Under the pieces are notes generated by a model. That model saw only the letters and a program-made list of their open reading frames with translations, did no database searches and was not told the DNA's origin. Of a stretch of DNA of 64,000 nt, positions 16,810-25,215 are shown piece by piece (positions within the stretch are counted from its first letter, which is position 1; every line of letters starts with the position of its first letter). The DNA is from Bacillota bacterium (GTDB taxonomy: Bacteria; Bacillota; Clostridia; Lachnospirales; Lachnospiraceae): NCBI GenBank assembly GCA_023423045.1, contig JAFAGA010000022.1, positions 52,862 through 116,861 on the forward strand. Direction: 5' to 3'. The position numbers were made by a program, and so were the translations under genes.

Positions 16810-17577
16810 CTACTTATCGGCTTTTCTCCGATTGACAAAGATAAGCAGCAACAGCACCGTTACGAACATCAGCGTGGAGAGGGCATACATCTCCGGCTTG
16901 ATACCCTTTCGGACCTCGGTGTAGATCTTGGTTGACAGGGTATTGATTTCAGGTCCTTTGGTGAAATGAGTGATTACGAAATCATCCAGGGACATGGTAA
17001 AGGAAAGAAAAAAACCGGAAATTACGCCGGGGAAGATATCTGGCAATATCACACGGAAAAAAGCGTGCAGGGGCGATGCACCCAAATCCTGAGCGGCTTC
17101 AAAGGTGTGGGGATTTAATTGGTTCAGCTTTGGCATCACACTCAGGATCACATATGGAATATTGAAGGTGATATGTGCCAGCAGCACGCTGGTGAAGCCA
17201 AGGGTGAAATTAAGGGCAACGAAAATCAACATTAAGGAAATTCCGGTTACAATATCCGCATTCAGCATGGGAATATTGGTAATCCCCATCATTATGGTGC
17301 GGGGCACCTTCTTCATATTGTTTATGGCAATGGCCGCCGCCGTTCCCAGTAAAGTGGCAATCAGTGCGGACAGCAGTGCGATGATCAGAGTGTTGTAAAG
17401 AGCCCTCATAATCTCATCGTTTCGAAAGAGCTGCTGATACCAGTGGAGTGTAAAGCCTCCCCATTTTGACCTGGATTTGGAGGCATTAAAGGAGAGGATG
17501 ATCAATATGATAATGGGTGCATATAAAAACAGCAGTATGATGCCGACATAAAAACGGCTGAAAAACTTTTTTACCAT
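16810..17577 (-). CDS. potC: Polyamine ABC transporter permease PotC
   Basis: A 255-residue inner-membrane permease with six predicted segments. The EAA loop reads EAAQDLGASPLHAFFRVILP near residue 165; the following segment, FFLSFTMSLDDFVITHFTKG, is characteristic of PotC. Its start overlaps the end of potB by 7 bp, indicating coupled translation. Confidence 0.96.
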   Translation of the reverse strand: MVKKFFSRFYVGIILLFLYAPIIILIILSFNASKSRSKWGGFTLHWYQQLFRNDEIMRALYNTLIIALLSALIATLLGTAAAIAINNMKKVPRTIMMGITNIPMLNADIVTGISLMLIFVALNFTLGFTSVLLAHITFNIPYVILSVMPKLNQLNPHTFEAAQDLGASPLHAFFRVILPDIFPGVISGFFLSFTMSLDDFVITHFTKGPEINTLSTKIYTEVRKGIKPEMYALSTLMFVTVLLLLIFVNRRKADK

Positions 17578-18479
17578 ACGTTACTTCCCTCCTTATCGTA
17601 TTTGGATAGAATCGCCATACTAAAGAGTATGAAGATCATCAGGACCAGGGACAGGCCGGAGCCTGTGTGCCAATTGCCCAGCCGGAATTGCTGTTCAATT
17701 ACATTGCCGATCAGAACGATCTTGCTTCCGCCCAGGATGGTGGAAATCACGAAGGTAGTGAGTGATGGCACAAATACCATGGTGATGCCGCTCATTACTC
17801 CGGGAATGGTCAGAGGCAGAATTATCTTAGCAAAGGTTTGAATACCGTTGGCTCCCAGATCTCTGGCGGCATTGACAATATCCTTATCAATTTTGATTAA
17901 TACATTATAGATGGGGAGCACCATAAAGGGCAGAAAATTATATACCATGCCCAGGATAATGGCGGTCGGGGTATTGATGATATTCAAGGTCGGAAGATGC
18001 AGGAATTTTAATACTGTATTCAATACACCGGTTTTCTCAAGAATGTTCTGCCAGGCGATGGTACGAAGCAGAAAATTCATCCACATCGGCAGAATAATAA
18101 TAAGCACGATAAAGCTGTTGCTTTTCAGTTTAAAATTATTCAGGATCATTGCCAGCGGATAGGCAAGCAATAAACATAACAAGGTACTGACAACGGACAG
18201 CTCCAGGGCCAGCAGGAGAGCCTGCCGGTTGAGAGGGTCCGCAATCAGGGATATATTCTTCATGGTAAAGCTGCCGTCATTGCCGGTCAGACCATAATAT
18301 ATAATCATAATCAATGGAATTATGATAAATCCTATCATCCACAGGATATAGGGAAAAGAAAGCCAGTTTATTGTATTCTTATAGGGCGGTTTTTCCTGTA
18401 AGAATTTCGCCCGGGAAAATTGGAAACCGGTGTCCGGCTTTTTCTCTGCAAGGAGTCTTAATTTATCTGTAACTGCCAT
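17571..18479 (-). CDS. potB: Polyamine ABC transporter permease PotB
   Basis: A 302-residue permease with a ~40-residue cytoplasmic N-terminus and six membrane segments. The EAA loop is NAARDLGANGIQTFAKIILP, followed by VFVPSLTTFVISTILGGSK, as in PotB. It lies 46 bp after potA, with GGAG upstream of the ATG. Confidence 0.95.
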   Translation of the reverse strand: MAVTDKLRLLAEKKPDTGFQFSRAKFLQEKPPYKNTINWLSFPYILWMIGFIIIPLIMIIYYGLTGNDGSFTMKNISLIADPLNRQALLLALELSVVSTLLCLLLAYPLAMILNNFKLKSNSFIVLIIILPMWMNFLLRTIAWQNILEKTGVLNTVLKFLHLPTLNIINTPTAIILGMVYNFLPFMVLPIYNVLIKIDKDIVNAARDLGANGIQTFAKIILPLTIPGVMSGITMVFVPSLTTFVISTILGGSKIVLIGNVIEQQFRLGNWHTGSGLSLVLMIFILFSMAILSKYDKEGSNVW

Positions 18480-18525
18480 GGAACTTCATCTCCTGATCTA
18501 TTATTCTGCAATTTATGCGAAGGAG

Positions 18526-19602
18526 CTATTCGGCAATTTCCGCAGCTTCTTCGTCCTCGGATTCCGGTTTGTTCATAATCTGGATATCGTAAGGATCCAC
18601 GCTGATTCCCACTTCACTTCCCACCGGGAAGAGGTCGGTGGAGTGGACAAGCCATTCCCGTCCGCCCGCGGTTACCTCCATCTCGTAATGAACACCCTTA
18701 AAGAGCAGCGAGGTCACTCTGCCGCTGATCCTTCCGTTCTCCGGCTTCACCAGATCGATATCTTCAGGTCGGATGACCACATCCACAGGCTTATTCCTGC
18801 CAAAGCCGATGTCGACGCAGGGGAAGTTGACGCCAAGAATATTCACCAGCTTATCCTCAACCATGACAGAGGGAATAATATTGCTGTCCCCGATAAAATC
18901 AGCCACAAAGGCGTTCTTAGGCTCATTGTAGATATCCTCCGGTGTTCCGACCTGCTGGATATAACCCTGGTTCATTACCACAATGGTATCGGACATGGTC
19001 AGAGCCTCTTCCTGGTCATGGGTTACATAGATAAAGGTGATTCCCAATTCATTCTTCAGGCGGATCAGCTCGTACTGCATATCCTGGCGAAGCTTCAAAT
19101 CCAGAGCGCCGAGAGGCTCGTCCAGCAGGAGAACCTTGGGTTCGTTAACGATGGCCCTGGCGATGGCAATACGCTGCTGCTGGCCGCCGCTTAAGGAATC
19201 CGGCACACGGTTTTCATAGCCCTCCAGATTCACCAGCTTCAGGGCATATTTGATCTTATCTTGAATATAGGCATTGCTTTTTTTCTTTATTTTCAGGCCA
19301 AAGGCGATGTTCTCGGAGATGGTCATGTGATTAAAAAGAGCGTATTTCTGAAAAACCGTATTCAATGGGCGCTCGTTGGGAGGAAGCTTGGTAATATCCT
19401 TTCCCTCAAAGATAACCTGCCCCATATTCGGAGTCTCAAAGCCGCCGATGATTCGAAGGGTTGTGGTTTTACCGCACCCGGAGGGACCCAGCAAGGTCAA
19501 AAATTCATTTTCACGTATATATAAATTCAATTCATCAAGGACCACGGTGTCGCCGTAGGACTTGGTTATGTTCACTAGATCGATTAATTTATTATCTGTC
19601 AT
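18526..19602 (-). CDS. potA: Polyamine ABC transporter ATPase PotA
   Basis: A 358-residue ATPase that powers polyamine import. Walker A GPSGCGKTT is near residue 39, the signature LSGGQQQR near 138, and Walker B VLLLDEPLGALD near 158. A C-terminal TOBE-type domain (about 280-345: DVVIRPEDI, then GRVTSLLFKGVHYE) matches PotA. It follows the XRE-cupin regulator by 34 bp, which makes this a regulator-led operon. Confidence 0.96.
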   Translation of the reverse strand: MTDNKLIDLVNITKSYGDTVVLDELNLYIRENEFLTLLGPSGCGKTTTLRIIGGFETPNMGQVIFEGKDITKLPPNERPLNTVFQKYALFNHMTISENIAFGLKIKKKSNAYIQDKIKYALKLVNLEGYENRVPDSLSGGQQQRIAIARAIVNEPKVLLLDEPLGALDLKLRQDMQYELIRLKNELGITFIYVTHDQEEALTMSDTIVVMNQGYIQQVGTPEDIYNEPKNAFVADFIGDSNIIPSVMVEDKLVNILGVNFPCVDIGFGRNKPVDVVIRPEDIDLVKPENGRISGRVTSLLFKGVHYEMEVTAGGREWLVHSTDLFPVGSEVGISVDPYDIQIMNKPESEDEEAAEIAE

Positions 19603-19636
19603 CTTGGGTTCCTCCTATTGATTGAAAAAGCCGGTA

Positions 19637-20176
19637 TTAAAAGCTTGGCGGAGTCGACACCCATAGCAGGGTGGCGCCTGTTTTTTCGGAAGCGGTGATA
19701 TAATGCTGCTTATTGGCAGTAAAATAAAAGGATTCACCCTTTTTTACCTTGTAGGTCCGGTTGCCGATATGCAGGGTGATGCTTCCGTTGAGAATATAGC
19801 CGAATTCCTCCCCTTCATGGGGATTATCGGGATAGGTTGACCCGCCGGCATCCAGGGTCAGCAGGATGGGCTCCATGATATTTTTCTGAGCGTTGGGAAT
19901 GATCCACTTTACTTCATTCTTTAATTCGGAATCGTATTTTTCAAAGTAGTCTGATTTCTTGAACACTACCTGTTCGGCGGAGGTCCCACTGAAGAATTCC
20001 TCCAGATTGGTGCCCAGGCATTGCAGGATATCCATCAGAGTTGCGATAGAGGGGGAGGTCAGATCCCGCTCCAGCTGGGAGATAAAACCCTTGGATAGTT
20101 CTGCACGGTCAGCCAGCTCTTCCTGCGTCAAACTTTTCTGGATACGTAGTTCTTTGATTTTTGATCCGATATTCAT
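19637..20176 (-). CDS. XRE-cupin transcriptional regulator of the pot operon
   Basis: A 179-residue regulator. An N-terminal helix-turn-helix of the XRE type (residues about 6-60, IKELRIQKSLTQEELADRA and SKGFISQLERD) is joined to a C-terminal cupin domain (about 105-175, NPHEGEEFGYILNGSITLHI), as in PuuR-type regulators that respond to small ligands. It is the first gene of the pot operon, so it probably controls polyamine uptake and itself through the palindrome just upstream. Confidence 0.93.
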   Translation of the reverse strand: MNIGSKIKELRIQKSLTQEELADRAELSKGFISQLERDLTSPSIATLMDILQCLGTNLEEFFSGTSAEQVVFKKSDYFEKYDSELKNEVKWIIPNAQKNIMEPILLTLDAGGSTYPDNPHEGEEFGYILNGSITLHIGNRTYKVKKGESFYFTANKQHYITASEKTGATLLWVSTPPSF

Positions 20177-20218
20177 GGGGTACTTCCTTTCAAAATTCTT
20201 ACTGAGAATAAACTCAAA

Positions 20219-20235
20219 GTTTAGTTACGCTAAAC
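20219..20235. promoter_or_regulatory. Palindromic operator upstream of the XRE-cupin gene
   Basis: GTTTAG-TTACG-CTAAAC is a perfect inverted repeat located between the promoter -10 box and the start codon. Its placement fits a repressor site for the adjacent regulator. That assignment is inferred. Confidence 0.7.
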
Positions 20236-20248
20236 AGCAACAATATAA

Positions 20249-20276
20249 ATTATACTAGCATAATTCTTCTTGTCAA
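20249..20276 (-). promoter_or_regulatory. Sigma-A promoter of the pot operon
   Basis: On the minus strand TTGACA, 16 bp, TATAAT: both hexamers match consensus. The operator palindrome begins about 14 bp downstream of the -10 box. Confidence 0.85.
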
Positions 20277-20435
20277 TCTTTTTTATGAAAAATACCGAGA
20301 TTATTCCGTAAAAATGTTGTGGGATTATGTGGAAGAAAATCTTTGGGAAAAGGAGGCAACACCTGCCTTGTGCGCGGTAGGTGCATCCTGAGGCAAATTT
20401 TTATTGCATAGGGAGAATTTTTCTATACGACAAGA

Positions 20436-20486
20436 AAGTGCTCTGCTTCATCAGCGGATCAGGCTGGAAAAGCAAAGCACTTTTTT
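20436..20486. terminator. Terminator downstream of aroC
   Basis: AAGTGCTCTGCTT pairs with AAGCAAAGCACTT with one mismatch around a ~21-nt loop, ending in TTTTTT on the plus strand and TTTCTTG on the minus strand. It lies directly after the aroC stop. The 20290-20435 stretch before it holds only a short hairpin (CACCTGCC/GGTAGGTG) and no gene. Confidence 0.75.
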
Positions 20487-20499
20487 GGATGGAAGCAGT

Positions 20500-21606
20500 T
20501 TATTCCGAACGATAGAAATCCTTGATTTTACTCAATTTTGAGGTCATTCCCAGGAAGAGCTGGTCAACAAGAGTAATGGCAACCATGGATTCCACCACCA
20601 CCACAGCTCTGGGAACGATTACCGGGTCGTGCCGGCCCTTGATTTGAATTTCAATATTCTCATTCTGCTTGTTCACTGTTTTTTGAGAGCGGAAGATGGA
20701 GGGAGTCGGCTTGATGGCTGCCCTCAGAACGATATCGGAACCATCGCTGAGACCTCCAAGGATGCCGCCGCCGTGATTGCTGGCCTTGGTAATCCCCCGG
20801 CTTTCATCATAATAAAAGGAGTCGTTATTTTCCGCCCCGGTCACCTTGGCACAACCAAAGCCGTCACCGATTTCCACACCCTTTACTGCGCCGATGGACA
20901 TCACTGCCCGGGCCAGGGAGGCGTCCAGCTTATAGAAGACCGGTTCTCCAATTCCAGTGGGCATGCCTGTCACAATGCATTCAATAATTCCGCCGACAGA
21001 ATTATATTCCTCCATCTGCTCCAGCAGATAATCCTCCGCACGCCGGGAAGCCTCTGGGTCCGGCATGCACAGGGGGCTTAAGCGGGCATCCCTGGGATTG
21101 GATCTGGCTGGATCAATGGAAATAGGGCCGATGGAACGGGTATAGGCATTTACTTCAATACCCAGCTCTTTTAAAATACTGGAAGCGATGGCACCGGCGG
21201 CGACTCTTCCGATGGTTTCCCGGCCGGAGAAGCGTCCGCTGCCCCGGTAATCCCGGAAGCCGTATTTTTGGTCAAAGGTATAATCAGCGTGGCCTGGGCG
21301 GTAATAACCTGCGATCTCGGAATAGTCACCGGAAATTTGATTCTCATTATAAACCACAAGCGAGATAGGGGCTCCGGTGGTGCGGCCTTCAAAAACACCG
21401 GACTGGATCACCACTTTATCCTCTTCCTTGCGCGGTGTTGAATATTTGGTCTGACCGGGCTTTCTACGATTTAAATAGGATTGGACCATTTCCTCATCCA
21501 GTAAAAGTCCGGCCGGGCAGCCGTCGATTACCGCACCGATGCCGGTGCCATGGGACTCCCCCCAAGTTGTTATTGTGAATAAGGTACCATATACAGAGCC
21601 TGACAT
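20500..21606 (-). CDS. aroC: Chorismate synthase
   Basis: Last step of the shikimate pathway: 5-enolpyruvylshikimate-3-phosphate to chorismate, with reduced FMN. The 368-residue length is typical. The family signatures are GESHGTGIGAVIDGCPAGL near the N-terminus, GHADYTFDQKYGFRDYRGSG near residue 105 and GRFSGRETIGRVAAGAIA near 125. The C-terminal RHDPVIVPRAVVVVESM is also typical. It is transcribed alone, with no other aromatic gene beside it. Confidence 0.97.
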   Translation of the reverse strand: MSGSVYGTLFTITTWGESHGTGIGAVIDGCPAGLLLDEEMVQSYLNRRKPGQTKYSTPRKEEDKVVIQSGVFEGRTTGAPISLVVYNENQISGDYSEIAGYYRPGHADYTFDQKYGFRDYRGSGRFSGRETIGRVAAGAIASSILKELGIEVNAYTRSIGPISIDPARSNPRDARLSPLCMPDPEASRRAEDYLLEQMEEYNSVGGIIECIVTGMPTGIGEPVFYKLDASLARAVMSIGAVKGVEIGDGFGCAKVTGAENNDSFYYDESRGITKASNHGGGILGGLSDGSDIVLRAAIKPTPSIFRSQKTVNKQNENIEIQIKGRHDPVIVPRAVVVVESMVAITLVDQLFLGMTSKLSKIKDFYRSE

Positions 21607-21755
21607 AATTACCTCCTAGCTTTTTCATAGCAACAATTGAAGTCCTTTAAAACTTATCAATAGTATATAGGAAAGTAATCACAGATTCAATCATTTTAAG
21701 GACGTTTGGGGAAAAAAATCATATATTGAAATGACAAAATAATTTGAGGCAGTAC

Positions 21756-21968
21756 ATGAGTGATAAGTTTTTTTCTTCCGGAAGACCTTCCGGATTTCAA
21801 TATGGCAGACCGACAAACCCTCCCGTGGGAAGATACGATAACACCAACACATCCCGTTATACCAGGGAAGATGATGCGGATGCTGACCTGATTATTGAGG
21901 ATAACACAATTTATGAAATTGACCGGGCGTGTTTTGAACGGCTGAAGCGTCAGAAAAAAAGAAAATAA
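21756..21968 (+). CDS. Small basic/acidic protein of unknown function
   Basis: A 70-residue soluble protein. GAGG six nt before the ATG at 21756 decides the start over an upstream in-frame ATG. The N-terminal half is Gly/Pro/Arg-rich and probably disordered (SGRPSGFQYGRPTNPP). The C-terminal part holds an acidic segment, DADADLIIEDNTIYEID, then a basic tail ending KRQKKRK. It is followed by a terminator and is divergent from aroC. No family recognised. Confidence 0.6.
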   Translation: MSDKFFSSGRPSGFQYGRPTNPPVGRYDNTNTSRYTREDDADADLIIEDNTIYEIDRACFERLKRQKKRK

Positions 21969-21981
21969 TAGCCTATATAGT

Positions 21982-22016
21982 CCCCGAAGCATTGAGAAAT
22001 GCCTCGGGGATTTATT
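21982..22016 (+). terminator. Terminator of the 70-residue protein gene
   Basis: CCCCGA and GCATT pair with AATGC and TCGGGG, with one mismatched base between the two parts and a GAGA loop, followed by ATTTATT. Confidence 0.75.
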
Positions 22017-22023
22017 AACATAA

Positions 22024-22049
22024 GAACGGCTCGCAAAGCGTGCCGTTCG
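22024..22049. repeat. Short hairpin
   Basis: GAACGGC-T-CGC, loop AAA, GCG-T-GCCGTTC. It lies in the intergenic space between two terminators; its role is unknown. Confidence 0.5.
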
Positions 22050-22087
22050 TTGTTTGTCTCCCCCCGGATAAGGGCAAAATAAATAGC

Positions 22088-22123
22088 GAAAGCCGGCATA
22101 GCTTAATTGCCATGCCGGCTTTC
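22088..22123 (-). terminator. Terminator of the Cys/Gly-rich protein gene
   Basis: AAAGCCGGCAT and ATGCCGGCTTT form a stem that continues as GC/GC beyond a mismatch, around TTAATT. It lies downstream of the minus-strand gene ending at 22210. Confidence 0.75.
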
Positions 22124-22209
22124 GTATGAATGATTTCTTATCTTACCGCCACGAACGGCGGTTATCTTATTTCATCATTAGAAGTTCATACCTGTGCAGG
22201 CACGGATTC

Positions 22210-22446
22210 TTAGAAGAAGCCGTTTCCGCCACAGCAGCAGCAGAGGATAAGGATGATCCAGATGATACTTCCGCATCCATCACCGCCAAAACCGCCGCCT
22301 CCACAGCCACTGCCACAGCCGCCGCCTCCGAAAATTCCGTTGTTGCCACCGCAGCAGCATAATAAGAGAATTAAAATGAGACACATACTGTTGTTGTTAT
22401 CACAGCCTCTTCCGCTGTCGCAACCTGTTGCTGCTAAATCACTCAT
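22210..22446 (-). CDS. Cys/Gly-rich small membrane protein (chorion-class high-cysteine type)
   Basis: A 78-residue protein made of two hydrophobic segments, MCLILILLLCCCGG and IIWIILILCCCCGG, separated by an almost pure Gly/Cys stretch (about residues 36-58). About fifteen cysteines are present. This composition matches the clostridial proteins annotated as chorion-class high-cysteine HCB protein 13, whose function is unknown. AGGAGG precedes the ATG. The repetitive GGC codons give the locus a strongly biased composition. It may be a spore or envelope protein (inference). Confidence 0.75.
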   Translation of the reverse strand: MSDLAATGCDSGRGCDNNNSMCLILILLLCCCGGNNGIFGGGGCGSGCGGGGFGGDGCGSIIWIILILCCCCGGNGFF

Positions 22447-22715
22447 TGATTGTTCCTCCTAATAATAATTACAATGTATCATATGAAGTATTGCTTGACT
22501 GATTTCCTGTTTTTAGAAATAATTATAAGGGAAATACTAAAATGATGGATAAATTTATGATATATTTGATTCTAAGTATTAAATGAGGTAAAATATGGTT
22601 CCCTTTCATAAATAATGTAGCTATGGCAACATAGACACCCTTGGAAAATGATATAATAAGATCAGAAGCCAAACAGCAGACGACGGGAAAAGAAGACCGT
22701 GGGAAAGGAGCATTT

Positions 22716-23060
22716 ATGGAAGAAACAAAACAGTACAGGTTAAAGAATATTGAGGCCTCTAAAATATTAAAGCTGGAGGATGAAATCAGCTATCAGAAAG
22801 GCCAGGTAGTCAGCAAGACTTTGGTGCAGAATAAGAGTGTCAGCATGACCCTGTTCTCTTTTGATCAGGGAGAAGAAATCAGTTCCCACTCCTCGGATGG
22901 AGATGCAATGGTTACAGTACTGGATGGCACCGGCAAATTCACGGTGGGAGATGAGGTATTTATCCTGAAAAAGGGTGAAACTATAATTATGCCTAACCAG
23001 GTGCCGCATGCCGTATATGGCGAGGAGCAATTTAAAATGCTGCTTACCGTTGTATTTTGA
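22716..23060 (+). CDS. Cupin-domain protein
   Basis: A 114-residue single-domain cupin. The start at 22716 is chosen because AAAGGAG lies 5 nt before it; an open frame continues 25 codons upstream without a ribosome site. Motif 1 is HSSDGDAMVTVLDGTGKF and motif 2 GETIIMPNQVPHAV. One of the usual first-motif histidines is replaced by Asp/Ala, so the metal site may be incomplete. Small cupins of this kind are often unassigned; no partner gene is adjacent. Confidence 0.85.
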   Translation: MEETKQYRLKNIEASKILKLEDEISYQKGQVVSKTLVQNKSVSMTLFSFDQGEEISSHSSDGDAMVTVLDGTGKFTVGDEVFILKKGETIIMPNQVPHAVYGEEQFKMLLTVVF

Positions 23061-23134
23061 TCCGCCTGTATAAAATGACAGCGGGGAGACGAAAAACCAC
23101 ATTGCTATTCGTTCTTTTTATGGGAAAGAAAAAT

Positions 23135-23178
23135 AAGCCGGCGCCCTTCCTTGTTTTAGGATAAGGCGCCGGCTTTTC
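23135..23178. terminator. Terminator between the cupin gene and the metal ABC operon
   Basis: AAGCCGGCGCC pairs with GGCGCCGGCTT, with T-rich flanks on both strands, between convergent genes. It should serve both. Confidence 0.85.
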
Positions 23179-23188
23179 ATAAGAAGTA

Positions 23189-24307
23189 TTATTTTGAGAA
23201 AAGCGCGTTATAGTTAAGGATGCTTGCTTTCCGGCCTTCCTCTGTCAGCTTTACCAGACCGCCGGAAAGATGTACATAACCCTCATGTTTCAACGACTTA
23301 ATGATTTTTGATGTAAATTCGGATGTCCAGTGCAGATGCGTCTCTATGGTATTGATGCCTGATTCTGCGATTTCCTCCTCACTGCTTTCATGATTGGAGA
23401 GGTGGAAGAGAAGCGTTGCTTTGGCAAACTCAGTCCTTTGCCGCCTTCTTCGGAGCAGAGAACTGATCAACCCTCTGCGGGGAGTAAAGATAAATACGGC
23501 GAGAAATACCAATCCGGTCACCACCGCCATGCTGCCGGCGATGGAGACATCCAGCAGCTCGGCAGCATGATAACCGAGGACTCCGTTAAGCGCTCCAATC
23601 GCTCCGCTTAAAATCAGCATCCATTTGAGATTGTCTGTCAGCAGATAAGCCGTAACCGGAGGTCCGATCATGAAAGTCACAACCAGCACCGAACCTACGG
23701 CCTGGAATGCGCCAACCGTGGTAAGGGATATCAGTGTCATCAACCCATAGTGTACTAACGCAGGAGAGATGCCCAGCACGGCGGCCAGTATGGGGTCGAA
23801 GGCCGCCGCCTTCAACTCCTTAAAGAAGATGATAATGACGGCCAGGTTAATCAGCAGCAGTATCCCGGTTGTGTAGATCGCCTTTGCACCGATATCCGCG
23901 CCGCCGATGACCAAACGGTCGAAAGGGGCAAAGGCCAGTTCCCCCAAAAGCACAGAATCGGTATCCAGGTGAACCGAACCGGCATAGCGGGTAATCAGGA
24001 TTATGGCGACGGAAAAGAGCAGCGGAAAAACCACACCGATGGCGGCATCCTCCGCTAAGAGATGTGTCCGGCTCAACAGCTCTGTCAGCCAGACGGTTAC
24101 CACACCCATTAGCGCCGCTCCGATAATAAGCAAGGGAGAGGAAAGATCATGGGTGGCGAAAAAAGCGAGTACAATGCCTAGCAGGATCGTATGGGTAATG
24201 GAGTCCGACATCATGGACATCTTCCGAAGCACCAGAAACGTGCCGGGAAGAGCACAGGCGACTGCCACGATTACGGCAATAATTTGGATTTCAATCTGAG
24301 GGGACAT
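23189..24307 (-). CDS. Metal ABC transporter permease fused to a C-terminal winged helix
   Basis: A 372-residue protein, longer than the ~280 usual for MntB/ZnuB-type permeases. The first ~285 residues carry the hydrophobic segments of the ABC-3 family (ALPGTFLVLRKMSMMSDSIT at the start). The last ~75 residues are soluble and look like a DtxR/MntR-type winged helix (GINTIETHLHWTSEFTSKII, then LKHEGYVHLSGGLVKLTEEG). The start at 24307 follows GGAGGTG; an upstream in-frame ATG lacks one. It overlaps the preceding permease gene by 17 bp and is the last gene of the operon. Confidence 0.9.
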   Translation of the reverse strand: MSPQIEIQIIAVIVAVACALPGTFLVLRKMSMMSDSITHTILLGIVLAFFATHDLSSPLLIIGAALMGVVTVWLTELLSRTHLLAEDAAIGVVFPLLFSVAIILITRYAGSVHLDTDSVLLGELAFAPFDRLVIGGADIGAKAIYTTGILLLINLAVIIIFFKELKAAAFDPILAAVLGISPALVHYGLMTLISLTTVGAFQAVGSVLVVTFMIGPPVTAYLLTDNLKWMLILSGAIGALNGVLGYHAAELLDVSIAGSMAVVTGLVFLAVFIFTPRRGLISSLLRRRRQRTEFAKATLLFHLSNHESSEEEIAESGINTIETHLHWTSEFTSKIIKSLKHEGYVHLSGGLVKLTEEGRKASILNYNALFSK

Positions 24308-25214
24308 TCGGCACACCTCCTTCCATCTTATATAAAAGCCTGTTTTTTCTGCGTTGATAAATCCGGTGCAGCACACCCCGGCCCGGTGCAAACAAGATAC
24401 TGATGACTACGATAGCGCTGACGCAAACCACAATGGCAGGGCCGGTGGGCAGCTTTGGCACGAGAGAGCTGGCCGCAGTACCCATGAGGCCGGATACAGC
24501 TCCAAAGAGCGCTGAGAGCGATACCATGACCCATAGCTTATTCGTCCATTGCCGTGCGGCAACAGCGGGAGTGATCAGCATAGCGCTCATGAGGTTGACG
24601 CCCACTGTCTGCAATCCGATGATGATGGTCAATACAATCATGAATGACAGCAGCAGGTTTAGCTTCTTTGGTGAAAAACCGAGACTCTGGGCAAAATCTG
24701 AATCAAAGGTAAAAAGCTTAAATTCTTTCCAAAACAGCAGCACCAGTACAATCAATACCGCGCCGCAAACAGCCATCAGGAGGATGTCCCTTTGTAAAAG
24801 AGTGGACGCCTGACCGAAAATGAAGCGTTTGAGTTCTGCCTGATTAGAATTGGGGATTTTCTGAACATAAGTGAGCAACACCAGTCCTAATCCGAAGAAT
24901 ACCGACATCACGAGAGCCAGCGCACTGTCAAATTTTACTCTGGTATGCCGTACGATACCGACGATAAGCAGGGTTGCCAGCAAGCCGGAAAGTAAGGCGC
25001 CCAGCAATAGCACCTCCGTGTTCTTGCTGCCTGATAAAACAAAGGCCATGACAACACCGGGAAGAGCGGAGTGAGACACTCCGTCTCCCAGCAGACTTTG
25101 CTTTCGCAATACGGCAAAGCTGCCCAGCACACCGCTGATCAGCCCTAAAAGAGCGGAACCCAGGGCTACTGTTTGAAAGGTATAATCTGAAAACAAGGCA
25201 ATCAAACTTCTCAT
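24291..25214 (-). CDS. Metal ABC transporter permease
   Basis: A 307-residue ABC-3 family permease for manganese, iron or zinc. It contains about eight hydrophobic segments, the opening LLGLISGVLGSFAVLRKQSL and the later VGVNLMSAMLITPAVAARQW typical of MntB/ZnuB. The ATG at 25214 is one base after the stop of the ATPase gene, with AAGGAG upstream. It pairs with the next permease, as is common for operons encoding two different ABC-3 permeases. Confidence 0.93.
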   Translation of the reverse strand: MRSLIALFSDYTFQTVALGSALLGLISGVLGSFAVLRKQSLLGDGVSHSALPGVVMAFVLSGSKNTEVLLLGALLSGLLATLLIVGIVRHTRVKFDSALALVMSVFFGLGLVLLTYVQKIPNSNQAELKRFIFGQASTLLQRDILLMAVCGAVLIVLVLLFWKEFKLFTFDSDFAQSLGFSPKKLNLLLSFMIVLTIIIGLQTVGVNLMSAMLITPAVAARQWTNKLWVMVSLSALFGAVSGLMGTAASSLVPKLPTGPAIVVCVSAIVVISILFAPGRGVLHRIYQRRKNRLLYKMEGGVPNVPSD

Positions 25215-25215
25215 G

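Noticed and set aside
22253..22462. Proline/leucine-rich frame opposite the Cys/Gly-rich gene
   Set aside because: It is the complement of Gly/Cys repeats; the minus strand has the AGGAGG site and the family composition.
22450..22500. CATATGATA resembling a sigma-K -10 box upstream of the Cys/Gly-rich gene
   Set aside because: No matching -35 element at the correct distance, so sporulation control cannot be supported from sequence alone.
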